DNA from: Acidobacteriota bacterium
GTDB taxonomy: Bacteria; Acidobacteriota; Blastocatellia; Pyrinomonadales; Pyrinomonadaceae
Assembly: GCA_013813755.1 (NCBI GenBank)
Contig: JACCRD010000182.1
Coordinates: 1-22,245 of the forward strand
DNA: 22,245 bases
Reading direction: 5' to 3'
Made by a program: the position numbers and the translations under genes. The notes below the pieces were generated by a model. That model searched no databases and had not been told where the DNA came from. It saw nothing but the letters and a program-made list of their open reading frames with translations. Within the stretch, counting starts at the first letter, position 1. The number at the start of each line of letters is the position of its first letter. Below are positions 1 through 7,289 of the stretch, one piece after another.

Positions 1-946
1 CGTCCGCGTCAAGCCACATTCCGTGCGCGAAAACCGTTTTCGGCAAATCAATTTCTGCAGCAGTTAAAAATGACCACCAATAAATTGTGTGAAAGCGCAA
101 AATATCTTTGCCGACAATATGAACCGCGTTCTGCCAGTATTTTTCAAAACCGACATTCGCTTTTTCCGAATTTCCCCAACCGATTGCTGTAATGTAATTT
201 GAAAGCGCGTCCATCCAGACATACATTACATGGTTCGCGTCTCCGGGAACTGGAACGCCCCAACTGACCGAGGATTTTTCGCGGCTGATTGAAAGGTCCT
301 GCAAACCGCGTTTGATAAAGGCGGAGACTTCGTTGCGGCGGGCTTCAGGCTGAATTTGGCGCGGTGTTTCTTCGATAATTTTCAAAAGCGTTTCGTCATA
401 ATCGGAAAGCCGAAAAAAATAGCTTTCCTCGGAAACTTTATCAAGCGGGCGTTCATGAATTTTGCACAGCGGAACATCTGAATCTTCCTGTTTCAGAAAA
501 TCGTCTTCCTGCTTGAATTCCGCGCACGGGGCGCAAAACCAACCTTCGTAAAAACCTTTGTAAATTGCCGAATTACCTTTTGGAGTTTGGTTGGCAGCGA
601 TTTTGCGCCATAAATTCTGCACGGCTTCATAATGAAACGGTTCGGTCGTCCGCATAAAAATATCGTAACCGCCGTTTTCTGAATTTAACTTAAAATCGGC
701 AAACATTCGCTTTAGTTCGTTTGAGATAAAATCCACCTGCTCTTTCGGTGTTCGATTATTTTTCTCTGCGGCGCGCTCAATGTTAACGCCGTGTTCGTCA
801 GTTCCCGTCAAAAAATATGTGTCAAAACCGCGCTGTTTTTTATGACGCTGAATGACATCGGCAACAATCGTCGTGTAAAGATGTCCAAGATGCGGTTGGC
901 TGTTGGCGTAATAAATCGGCGTGGTGATGTAAAAAGTTTCGTTCAT
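1..946 (-). CDS. metG: Methionyl-tRNA synthetase, C-terminal part missing (window edge)
   Basis: Charges tRNA-Met with methionine in the cytoplasm. About 315 codons are visible, from the start at 946 to the window edge; the KMSKS loop, anticodon-binding domain and stop lie outside. The N-terminus reads MNETFYITTPIYYANSQPHL and runs into GHLYTT, the class I HIGH signature as HLGH. The zinc knuckle is visible as FCAPCAEF followed by PLCKIHERP, a CxxC plus CxxH arrangement. Further family landmarks are SWGVPVPGD, HVMYVWMDALSNYI and VGKDILRFHTIYWWSFL. The start is the first ATG after an AT-rich leader with no Shine-Dalgarno. It lies 43 bp after folE on the same strand, so it is probably the third gene of a larC-folE-metG operon. 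Identity is certain; only its end is unknown. Confidence 0.97.
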   Translation of the reverse strand, partial: MNETFYITTPIYYANSQPHLGHLYTTIVADVIQRHKKQRGFDTYFLTGTDEHGVNIERAAEKNNRTPKEQVDFISNELKRMFADFKLNSENGGYDIFMRTTEPFHYEAVQNLWRKIAANQTPKGNSAIYKGFYEGWFCAPCAEFKQEDDFLKQEDSDVPLCKIHERPLDKVSEESYFFRLSDYDETLLKIIEETPRQIQPEARRNEVSAFIKRGLQDLSISREKSSVSWGVPVPGDANHVMYVWMDALSNYITAIGWGNSEKANVGFEKYWQNAVHIVGKDILRFHTIYWWSFLTAAEIDLPKTVFAHGMWLDAD

Positions 947-989
947 AAAATTACAAAAAAGATTTCTAATCTCTTTTATTTGCTTTAAC

Positions 990-1565
990 TTAACCCTTGA
1001 TCAACGACATTGCTTCAGCACGAGTTCTGGCATCTTTACGGAAACCGCCGAGAACGCTTGAAGTAATCGTGATCGCACCCGGCTTCTTCACGCCGCGCAG
1101 AGTCATACAAGTATGCTCGGCTTCAACAACGACCATTACGCCAATCGGCTGAAGTTCATCAAAAAGCGTCTGCGCGATTTGCTGTGTCAAACGTTCCTGC
1201 ACTTGCAAACGACGGGCAAAAATTTCCGAAATTCTAGCTAATTTGGACAAACCGACTATGCGCCCGCCTTTTGGAATATAAGCGATATGACATTTGCCGA
1301 CGAACGGCGCGAGGTGGTGTTCGCAGACAGAAGCAATCGAAATATCTTTGACAATCACCATTTCCTCATGCGAATCGCCGGGCAGCGGAACGATATGTTC
1401 GCGCGCGTCTTCCCACATTCCTTCAGTCAGTTCGGCATAAAAATCCGCCACTCGTTCCGGTGTTTTCTGTAAGCCATCGCGATTTGGGTCTTCGCCCATT
1501 CCTTCGAGCATAAGGCGCACGCCCTGTGCGATTTTTTCTAAATCAACTTTTTTCTCTAATCCCAA
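990..1565 (-). CDS. folE: GTP cyclohydrolase I (FolE1 type)
   Basis: Converts GTP to 7,8-dihydroneopterin triphosphate, the first step of folate/pterin synthesis. The 191-residue protein has normal length. Zinc ligands are visible as Cys81 and His84 in SVCEHHLAPFVGKCHIAYIP and Cys153 in HTCMTLRGVKKPG; the GLSKLARI and QVQERLTQQIA segments are also typical. The start is TTG at 1565: a good Shine-Dalgarno (AAGAGGA) lies in the last codons of larC, and the TTG comes one base after the larC stop, implying translational coupling. No nearby in-frame ATG would keep the conserved N-terminal helix. The zinc-dependent type means no FolE2 needs to be invoked. Confidence 0.97.
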   Translation of the reverse strand: MGLEKKVDLEKIAQGVRLMLEGMGEDPNRDGLQKTPERVADFYAELTEGMWEDAREHIVPLPGDSHEEMVIVKDISIASVCEHHLAPFVGKCHIAYIPKGGRIVGLSKLARISEIFARRLQVQERLTQQIAQTLFDELQPIGVMVVVEAEHTCMTLRGVKKPGAITITSSVLGGFRKDARTRAEAMSLIKG

Positions 1566-1566
1566 T

Positions 1567-2766
1567 TTATTTCCTCTTAATTAACTTTTTGCTTTCGCTT
1601 AAAACTTTTTTTTCAACTTCCTGAAAAGATTCTCCGGAATTCAAAGAAATTTCCCGAATCTGTTCATACTCTGGTTTAACATTAACAATTTTCCCTTTAT
1701 AAAATGCCATCTTAACATCAACTTCACCAAGTTCAGTTTTTATCTTTTGAAATTCTCGTCTCAGACAGTTTCTTTCGACTTCCCTAATACGAATGCCTAA
1801 AGTTGACGTTTCGGTATATAAAAGTTCGCTCAAAATATCCTTTTTGTCCTCGCTGCAAAGAATCGAAATCATTGTCGCCGGTCGGTTTTTCTTCATCTGA
1901 ATCGGTGTAAACCAACAATCCAAAGCGCCGAGTTCAAACGCGCGTTCCATCACAAAACCCAAAATCTGCGCGGGTAAATCATCAATATTCGTCTCTAATT
2001 GGAATAAGTGGTCAGTGGTCGGCTGACTTTGGACTTTGGACTTTGGACTTCGGACTTCTCCGAGCATTAGCCGCAAAACATTCGGAAAATCTTTGTATTC
2101 ACGAGTTCCCGCGCCGTATGCTGTTTTTTCAATGATCATTTCAGGAATGTTTCCGAATTCTTTGCAAACAGTGGCGATAATCGCCGCGCCGGTTGGAGTG
2201 ATCAACTCGCCTTCTATTTCAGTTGAGTAGATTGGCACATTGTTCAGAAGTTCAGCTACGGCAGGGGGCGGAACGGGAAATGTACCGTGCGCCATTTTCG
2301 CAAAACCGCTCCCGACATGGATTTTTGAACACGCAAAGTTTTCGATTCCGAGTATTTCAAACCCGACGCACGCGCCGACGACATCGATGATCGCGTCCAT
2401 CGCGCCGACTTCGTGAAAATGGACTTTATCGATTTCGATTCCGTGTATTTTGGCTTCGGCTTCGGCTAACTTTGTAAAAATTTCAATTGCCCGCTTCTTT
2501 ACATTTTCGCCCAAACGCGAATCCGAGATGATTTTTTGAATTGTTTGCAGATGGCGATGCGCGTGTTCGCGCGGAACTTTTACTTCGGCGTGGATTGCTG
2601 AGATTCCCGATTTATCAACAATTTTAAGTTCAATCTCAAAATCAGCGACATCGAGCATTTTTATTTGTTCAACCAACGCTTCTCTTTCAACGCCCAGCGC
2701 AACCAGCGCGCCCAAAATCATATTTCCACTCGCGCCCGCAAAACAATCGAAATAAAGTGTTTTCAT
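1567..2766 (-). CDS. larC: LarC: nickel insertion protein for the pincer nucleotide cofactor
   Basis: LarC inserts nickel into pyridinium-3,5-bisthiocarboxylic acid mononucleotide to make the nickel-pincer cofactor of lactate racemase and related enzymes. The 399-residue protein begins MKTLYFDCFAGASGNMILGA and has KVHFHEVGAMDAIIDVVGAC, HGTFPVPPPAVAELL, GELITPTGAAI and the C-terminal LETNIDDLPAQILGFVMERA block. It is a single frame, unlike the two-part frameshifted form known in Lactobacillus. The variable linker before LETNIDD contains SPKSKVQSQPTTDH, encoded by 7-bp tandem repeats (separate entry). No larA, larB or larE is seen in this window, so the cofactor user is unknown. First gene of the operon with folE; no Shine-Dalgarno before its ATG. 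Confidence 0.93.
   Translation of the reverse strand: MKTLYFDCFAGASGNMILGALVALGVEREALVEQIKMLDVADFEIELKIVDKSGISAIHAEVKVPREHAHRHLQTIQKIISDSRLGENVKKRAIEIFTKLAEAEAKIHGIEIDKVHFHEVGAMDAIIDVVGACVGFEILGIENFACSKIHVGSGFAKMAHGTFPVPPPAVAELLNNVPIYSTEIEGELITPTGAAIIATVCKEFGNIPEMIIEKTAYGAGTREYKDFPNVLRLMLGEVRSPKSKVQSQPTTDHLFQLETNIDDLPAQILGFVMERAFELGALDCWFTPIQMKKNRPATMISILCSEDKKDILSELLYTETSTLGIRIREVERNCLRREFQKIKTELGEVDVKMAFYKGKIVNVKPEYEQIREISLNSGESFQEVEKKVLSESKKLIKRK
2007..2057. repeat. Heptamer tandem repeat inside larC
   Basis: On the plus strand there are four consecutive units GACTTTG, GACTTTG, GACTTTG, GACTTCG from 2025 to 2052 with a partial fifth, preceded by two AGTGGTC units at 2007-2020. Period is exactly 7. 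Read on the coding (minus) strand the units are TCCAAAG and encode PKSKVQS in the larC linker. This resembles the short tandemly repeated heptamers (STRR) described in cyanobacteria; a related TCCAAAA run lies in the SWIM-Rad52 gene. Confidence 0.9.
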
Positions 2767-2775
2767 AAAACTAAA

Positions 2776-2804
2776 AGTCTAGGGTTGAAACTGAGAAAGG
2801 TCAA
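2776..2804 (-). promoter_or_regulatory. Candidate sigma70-type promoter for larC-folE-metG
   Basis: On the minus strand, TTGACC (2799-2804) and TAGACT (2776-2781) are separated by exactly 17 bp. The predicted transcription start would be only a few bases before the larC ATG at 2766, giving a nearly leaderless message. This fits the absence of a Shine-Dalgarno there. Judged by eye only. Confidence 0.4.
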
Positions 2805-2886
2805 AGCGGTCGTTTCATTCTTTGCGTATCAATGCGTTATACTTTCCTTTTTGCTAAAATGTCTTTTTTCTGAGGTAGAAATAGTA

Positions 2887-4893
2887 GTGATTTTATCCGA
2901 GCTTCAAGCGTCTTTACGCACCCTCGTTACCAAAACCGCGAAGGAAAATTTTAATATTCAACTCGAGCAGATTGCGTCGGAAGTTCCGCCAAAAATCGAA
3001 TTCGGTGACTTGGCTTTTCCGGTGGCTTTTGATTTGGCGAAGAAAATTAAATTGGCGATCGGAGAAAAGAAAAATCCTCGCGAGATTGCCGAAAAATTAA
3101 AAGCGGCTTTAGAGACTCACGAAATGGTTGACCGCGTAGAAGTTGCGGGCGCAGGATACTTGAATATCTTTTATAACCGGGCAAAATTTTTAGCCGTAAG
3201 TATCAATCAGGAATTATCCGCAAGTAATAAACCAGACGAGACTTTGGAAAAAGCAAAGGTTTGTGTTGAACACACGTCTGTTAATCCGAATAAGGCGGCG
3301 CACATCGGACACGTCCGAAATTCAGTTTTGGGCGATACTTTCGTACGAATGCTGGAGGCGAGCAGCAAACAGGTAGAAGTTCAAAATTATATTGACAACA
3401 CCGGCGTTCAGGTCGCTGATGTCGTTGTCGGATTCATCTATCTGGAAAAAATGAATCTCGAAGATATTATAAATTTGGACGAAAACTTAAAGAGTGAAGA
3501 AAAAACTTTTGATTATTACTGCTGGGATTTATACGCAAAAGTCGGCGTGGCTTATTTAGAAAACGAAGAATTAAAAAAAAGACGTGTCGAAGTTCTGCAT
3601 TTGATTGAAGAAGGCAATAATCCAATGGCGGAACTTGCGGATTTTGTGGCAACGCGCAATGTTCAGCACATTTTGCAGACAATGGAGCGGCTTTCGATCA
3701 GGTATGATTTGCTGCCGCGGGAATCGGAAATTCTCCATCTCCATTTCTGGCAAAAAGCGTTTGAAATGATGAAGGAGCGCGGTGTTATTCACCTTGAAAC
3801 ACAGGGGAAAAACGCCGGCTGTTGGGTAATGCCGTTTGAAGCGCACGCCGGAAATGAAGATCACGATGCCGATAAAATTCTTGTCCGCTCAAACGGAACG
3901 GTGACTTACACGGGCAAAGACATCGCTTATCAAACCTGGAAACTCGGGCTTTTGGGCTTGGATTTTAATTACAGGCTTTTCCAAAACTATCAGGACGGCA
4001 AGGAAGTTTGGATGACAACAGCCGCCGATTCCGAAGGCGCAGACATTCCTGCGTTTGGAAACAACGAAACGGTTTATAACGTGATTGATTCGCGCCAATC
4101 TTACCCGCAGGAAGTCGTAAAAAAGGGCGTGGCGACGATTTTTCCCGAAAAAGGTGAGGCGGCAAGCGTTCATCTTTCGTATGAAATGGTCGCGCTCTCG
4201 CCTGGAGCAGCAGTAGAACTCGGATTTAATTTAAGCGCGGAAGACCAACATAAATCATTCGTCGAAATGAGCGGGCGAAAAGGTTTAGGCGTGAAAGCCG
4301 ATGATTTAATTGATCGTTTGGAAGCCAACGCCCTCAGCGAAGTTTCCAAAAGGAACACCGAACTTGACGAAGAAAAACAAAAACAAATCGCGCGGCAAAT
4401 CGCTATCGGAGCTTTGCGCTATTTCCTACTGAAATTTACGCGCACCACGGTTATTATTTTTGACTTCAAAGAAGCGCTCGCATTTGAAGGCGAAACCGGA
4501 ACTTACTGTCAGAACGCGACGGTCAGGATTAACTCGATTTTCCGCAAACTTGACCAAAACGCGGTTGAAGAAGCGTTTCAAATCGTATCGGAAAAACCGT
4601 CGGAAATGGCGGAAATTCTCAAAAATGAAAATGAAGTGTGGGCGCTGACAACTCTCGCTTTAAGATTTGAAGAAACAATCGCGCAGGCAATCTCGGCAAC
4701 TGAACCGGCAATTTTAGCGAAATATACTTTTACTCTGGCGAAGGCTTTTAATCTTTTCTACCACAATCATAAAATTATTGTCGAAGAAAATGAATTGAAG
4801 CGAGCCGTTTTAATCGTTGTCGCTGAAATTACGCGGCGCAGTTTGACGGCTTCGCTCAACACTCTGGGAATTGAAGTTCCTGAAAGAATGTGA
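2887..4893 (+). CDS. argS: Arginyl-tRNA synthetase
   Basis: Charges tRNA-Arg with arginine. The open frame runs upstream to 2665, but that stretch overlaps larC on the other strand and is not ArgRS-like, so I place the start at GTG 2887. A GAGG lies 11 bases before it and the protein begins VILSELQASLRTLVTKTAKE. That gives 668 residues, longer than the usual 550-600. The N-terminal additional domain ends near residue 110. The HIGH motif is SVNPNKAAHIGHVRNSVLGD (H139-H142). VIDSRQSYPQEVV and EMSGRKGLGVKADDLID (near 460, the KMSK-loop equivalent) follow, then a helical anticodon-binding domain ending in SLNTLGIEVPERM. The extra length lies mainly in the catalytic domain. Divergent from larC across 120 bp. 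Confidence 0.95.
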   Translation: MILSELQASLRTLVTKTAKENFNIQLEQIASEVPPKIEFGDLAFPVAFDLAKKIKLAIGEKKNPREIAEKLKAALETHEMVDRVEVAGAGYLNIFYNRAKFLAVSINQELSASNKPDETLEKAKVCVEHTSVNPNKAAHIGHVRNSVLGDTFVRMLEASSKQVEVQNYIDNTGVQVADVVVGFIYLEKMNLEDIINLDENLKSEEKTFDYYCWDLYAKVGVAYLENEELKKRRVEVLHLIEEGNNPMAELADFVATRNVQHILQTMERLSIRYDLLPRESEILHLHFWQKAFEMMKERGVIHLETQGKNAGCWVMPFEAHAGNEDHDADKILVRSNGTVTYTGKDIAYQTWKLGLLGLDFNYRLFQNYQDGKEVWMTTAADSEGADIPAFGNNETVYNVIDSRQSYPQEVVKKGVATIFPEKGEAASVHLSYEMVALSPGAAVELGFNLSAEDQHKSFVEMSGRKGLGVKADDLIDRLEANALSEVSKRNTELDEEKQKQIARQIAIGALRYFLLKFTRTTVIIFDFKEALAFEGETGTYCQNATVRINSIFRKLDQNAVEEAFQIVSEKPSEMAEILKNENEVWALTTLALRFEETIAQAISATEPAILAKYTFTLAKAFNLFYHNHKIIVEENELKRAVLIVVAEITRRSLTASLNTLGIEVPERM

Positions 4894-4911
4894 ATTCAAT
4901 TTTAGATTTTG

Positions 4912-4931
4912 GAATGAAAAATTATTCATTC
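4912..4931. repeat. Small AT-rich stem-loop after argS
   Basis: GAATGAA (4912-4918) and TTCATTC (4925-4931) form a 7-bp perfect stem with a 6-base loop, followed nearby by a run of six T. The stem is poor in G+C, so it is at best a weak terminator for argS. Confidence 0.35.
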
Positions 4932-4964
4932 AGTTGACTTTTTTAACATTTAGATTTGTTTTAG

Positions 4965-4993
4965 CGTAAACTTTACGTCACTGCGGTGATAAT
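4965..4993 (+). promoter_or_regulatory. Candidate promoter with overlapping palindrome upstream of aroF
   Basis: A perfect 13-bp palindrome, CGTAAA-C-TTTACG, occupies 4965-4977. A GATAAT box at 4988-4993 lies 17 bp after CGTAAA (4965-4970), which would be a poor -35. Between them TCAC-TGCG-GTGA (4978-4989) forms a second short dyad. The arrangement suggests a regulated promoter for aroF, whose ATG is at 5037. The regulator is unknown and the promoter call is weak; the palindrome itself is directly visible. Confidence 0.35.
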
Positions 4994-5036
4994 ACTTTAT
5001 CTCCGAAAATATTTTAGAAACTAAACTTTTTTATTT

Positions 5037-6080
5037 ATGCTTATTGTAATGAAAGCGGACGCGTCTCAAGATGATATTAAGCGCGTTCTTGAAGTAATTG
5101 AACATCTTGGCTTTAAGCCGCATTCTTTGCCAGGCGAAAATCGCACTGCTATTGGAATTACAGGCAATAATGGCGCGGTTGACCCGACCCATTTTGAAAA
5201 TCTTTCCGGTGTTGCCGAAGCGATTCGTGTGACAAAGCCTTATAAGTTGATTTCAAAGGATTTGCGTCCCGAAAAATCAATCGTCAAAGTCGGCAATTCA
5301 ACCGTCGGCGGAAATGAATTGGCTGTTATTGCCGGTCCGTGCGCGATTGAAAATGCCGAACAGGTTTTCAGTGTTGCTCAAGCCGTCTCCGAAAGCGGCG
5401 CCAAATTTTTCCGCGGCGGAGCATTCAAACCGCGTACTTCGCCTTACGCTTTTCAGGGGATGGGCGAAGACGGATTGAAGATTTTGGCGGAGGTGCGCGA
5501 GCAGTTCGGTTTGAATATTGTGACCGAAGCGATGGACAATTATGGCATCGATTTAGTAGAAAAATACGGCGACTGCATTCAAATCGGCGCGCGCAATATG
5601 CAGAATTTTTCGCTTTTAAAGTATGTCGGGCAAACGCGAAAACCGATTCTGCTTAAACGCGGACTTTCCGCCACGCTTGATGAATTCCTGCTTGCCGCCG
5701 AATACATTATGGCGGAAGGAAATTATGACGTTATTTTATGTGAACGAGGAATCCGAACTTTTGCCGATCATGCCCGCAACACTCTGGATTTGTCAATCGT
5801 TCCGGCAGTTCAACGCATCTCGCATTTGCCGATAATCGTTGACCCATCGCACGGAACAGGTAGAAATTTTATGGTCAATCCGATGGCTCGCGCCGGTGTC
5901 GCCGTCGGCGCTGACGGTTTAATCATCGAAGTACACTCTAAACCGGAAGAAGCTTTGTGCGACGGGGCGCAGGCGCTGACTCCTAAACAATATCTCGAAC
6001 TTTTTGAACAGGTAAAGGCAATTCATGAAGTAATCTCCACCGAAAAAATGACGCTCGACAACTCAATAAGTTTTTCTTAA
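5037..6080 (+). CDS. aroF: 3-deoxy-7-phosphoheptulonate (DAHP) synthase, type I-beta with N-terminal FPE/ACT-like domain
   Basis: Condenses phosphoenolpyruvate and erythrose 4-phosphate, the first committed step of the shikimate pathway. The 347-residue protein starts MLIVMKADASQDDIKRVLEV, a ferredoxin/ACT-like regulatory domain of about 80 residues as in the Thermotoga-type enzyme. The barrel shows VIAGPCAIEN (Cys102, metal ligand), KFFRGGAFKPRTSPYAFQG, IQIGARNMQNF, PILLKRG, CERGIRTF and IVDPSHGTGRN (metal-ligand His). The fused N-terminal domain implies feedback control by an aromatic amino acid, but the effector cannot be read from sequence. No Shine-Dalgarno precedes the ATG. Transcription probably ends at the hairpin at 6153-6185. 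Confidence 0.96.
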   Translation: MLIVMKADASQDDIKRVLEVIEHLGFKPHSLPGENRTAIGITGNNGAVDPTHFENLSGVAEAIRVTKPYKLISKDLRPEKSIVKVGNSTVGGNELAVIAGPCAIENAEQVFSVAQAVSESGAKFFRGGAFKPRTSPYAFQGMGEDGLKILAEVREQFGLNIVTEAMDNYGIDLVEKYGDCIQIGARNMQNFSLLKYVGQTRKPILLKRGLSATLDEFLLAAEYIMAEGNYDVILCERGIRTFADHARNTLDLSIVPAVQRISHLPIIVDPSHGTGRNFMVNPMARAGVAVGADGLIIEVHSKPEEALCDGAQALTPKQYLELFEQVKAIHEVISTEKMTLDNSISFS

Positions 6081-6152
6081 CAATGAACTTTGCATTATTA
6101 TTAAAAGGCATCAAATTTTAGTAAAAAACTTATTTGTTTCCAAAATAAAAAA

Positions 6153-6185
6153 AGTTCGCGTCTGTTTGTAAAACAAACGCGAACT
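6153..6185. terminator. Bidirectional intrinsic terminator
   Basis: AGTTCGCG (6153-6160) pairs with CGCGAACT (6178-6185), and TTTGT/ACAAA extend the stem inside after a small bulge. It has an A-run on the left and T-rich sequence on the right. It lies between the convergent aroF and the membrane-protein gene and can serve both. Confidence 0.8.
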
Positions 6186-6214
6186 CTCTTTGTTTACTCC
6201 GTTCCCCCTTTTGC

Positions 6215-6619
6215 CTATTTTGCCAAATGAAGTCTTAAAAATCCGTAAAATTGAATGTAACAGCTGAACATCGCCGTAACAATCAACAAAGTCAAAGGCA
6301 AAAATCTAAATGTTTCCGGCAAAACCACGCCCAAAGTTTGATTAAATAAAGCGCCGAGAAGAATTGCAAACCCGGCAATCAAACTTCTGCCAAATACCCA
6401 ATTTACAAAATTTGTTTTGGCATCCGCCGCAAGAAAATAAGGCAAAACAATAACCATCAGCAACGTAATTACCATCAAAAAATTGTCAAAACTGATTCTT
6501 GTCAGAGTTCTTCCGAATTCAACCGCTAAAAAGAACAAAACAAAGGTTGTTTCAACAGCAAAGCCTTTTTCACCTGTGACTTCGCTTCGCGCGATGCCTG
6601 TGTGCGACATTGTTTTCAT
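6215..6619 (-). CDS. Small multi-pass membrane protein of unknown function
   Basis: A 134-residue protein I do not recognise. After a polar start (MKTMSHTGIARSEVTGEKGF) there are about four hydrophobic segments: near 26-37, 46-63 (NFLMVITLLMVIVLPYFLAA), 78-97 (SLIAGFAILLGALFNQTLGV) and 104-127 (FLPLTLLIVTAMFSCYIQFY). It lies 23 bp after the XRE regulator on the same strand, so the two are probably co-transcribed. AGGA lies three bases before the ATG at 6619; an alternative ATG is three codons in. It has no obvious enzyme motif. Being next to a regulator might suggest a sensor or immunity role, but that is speculation. Confidence 0.75.
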   Translation of the reverse strand: MKTMSHTGIARSEVTGEKGFAVETTFVLFFLAVEFGRTLTRISFDNFLMVITLLMVIVLPYFLAADAKTNFVNWVFGRSLIAGFAILLGALFNQTLGVVLPETFRFLPLTLLIVTAMFSCYIQFYGFLRLHLAK

Positions 6620-6642
6620 AAATCCTGCCCGAAAATTAGATT

Positions 6643-7044
6643 CTATTTATTGTTCGGCTTACTAAACTGAGTGTAAGCCACGCGAAAAAGTTCTGACAAA
6701 GCTTTTGCCGTCTCAGGTGTCAGATTTTTATCAGCGCGAAGATGAGCCTCGACAATTTCAGGCGTCGCTTCGTGCGGATAATACACAATCGCGTCAACCA
6801 CTTCGTTGCTGCTCTGATGTTTATTCATCACGCGGTCAATCGGCATATCAAGCCAGCCAGTCAGCCGTGCGATATTGTCGGCGTCCGGTTTGCCCGTTCC
6901 GTTCTCGATTCGTGAAAGCGTTGAAGCGGAAACTTGGGTTGCGTCCGCGACATCACGCAGACTCATTCCTAATTCTTCACGGCGGCGTTTAATGGCGCGT
7001 CCGAGTTCTCTTGTGTTGATCAGACCTTCATTTTTGTAAGCCAT
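6643..7044 (-). CDS. XRE-family helix-turn-helix transcriptional regulator
   Basis: DNA-binding repressor-like protein of 133 residues. The frame stays open to 7095, but I place the start at ATG 7044: GGAG precedes it at suitable spacing and the extra 17 residues are not conserved-looking. Residues 12-70 are a Cro/C1 HTH: ELGRAIKRRREELGMSLRDV, then QVSASTLSRIENGTGKPDAD. The C-terminal tail (EIVEAHLRADKNLTPETAKA, then LSELFRVAYTQF) resembles the tail of short XRE regulators that often work with ImmA/IrrE-type metallopeptidases; no such peptidase is in this window. Divergent from the SWIM-Rad52 gene, with operator-like dyads in the shared promoter region, so it probably controls itself and that gene. 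Confidence 0.9.
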   Translation of the reverse strand: MAYKNEGLINTRELGRAIKRRREELGMSLRDVADATQVSASTLSRIENGTGKPDADNIARLTGWLDMPIDRVMNKHQSSNEVVDAIVYYPHEATPEIVEAHLRADKNLTPETAKALSELFRVAYTQFSKPNNK

Positions 7045-7133
7045 ATATTTTGTTCTCCAAAAAACTTTTTTCATCTGCTGGGTTTCAAACAGCATTTGGT
7101 ATAAATACCTCCAAACCGCTGATTACAAAATCG

Positions 7134-7162
7134 AAGATAACATAGAAAAATTTTAGATGCAA
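7134..7162 (-). promoter_or_regulatory. Candidate promoter for the XRE regulator and membrane protein
   Basis: On the minus strand TTGCAT (7157-7162) and TATCTT (7134-7139) are separated by exactly 17 bp. The start codon is about 90 bases downstream. The -35 lies close to operator-like dyad 1, as expected for an autoregulated repressor. Confidence 0.45.
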
Positions 7163-7168
7163 CACTAC

Positions 7169-7184
7169 GTTTCATACTTGCAAC
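7169..7184. promoter_or_regulatory. Operator-like dyad 1 in the divergent promoter region
   Basis: GTTTCA-TACT-TGCAAC: two 6-bp half-sites with a 4-bp spacer and one mismatch in symmetry. It covers the -35 (TTGCAA, 7178-7183) of the SWIM-Rad52 promoter. It matches the second dyad at 7207-7222, which has the same half-sites and spacing. The XRE regulator is the obvious candidate binder. Confidence 0.5.
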
Positions 7185-7206
7185 ACACATTTTATTGTGA
7201 TACACT
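7178..7206 (+). promoter_or_regulatory. Candidate promoter for the SWIM-Rad52 gene
   Basis: TTGCAA (7178-7183) and TACACT (7201-7206) are separated by exactly 17 bp. The -35 lies within operator-like dyad 1 and dyad 2 begins right after the -10, a layout typical of a tightly repressed promoter. Confidence 0.5.
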
Positions 7207-7222
7207 GTTTCACAGATGAAAC
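7207..7222. promoter_or_regulatory. Operator-like dyad 2, just after the -10
   Basis: GTTTCA-CAGA-TGAAAC is a perfect 6-4-6 inverted repeat. Its centre is 38 bp from that of dyad 1. A bound repressor here would block initiation at the SWIM-Rad52 promoter. Confidence 0.55.
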
Positions 7223-7289
7223 GTATATGTTTTATCCGATGTGCAAACTGTTTGAACACAATAAATTGCATTAATTTCAAGGAGATAAA

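Noticed and set aside
791..988. 65-codon frame on the plus strand at the metG start
   Set aside because: Antisense to metG and its leader; no RBS or family resemblance.
1567..2766. Programmed frameshift in larC as in Lactobacillus
   Set aside because: The gene is a single uninterrupted frame covering both conserved parts.
2665..2886. Upstream extension of argS to give a 742-residue protein
   Set aside because: The extra 74 codons overlap larC in antisense and the divergent promoter region, and do not resemble an ArgRS N-terminus; GTG 2887 with a GAGG before it fits.
7201..7213. CRP/FNR-type site in the XRE-Rad52 intergenic region (TGTGA...TCACA)
   Set aside because: The half-sites are nine bases apart instead of six; the GTTTCA dyads explain the region better.
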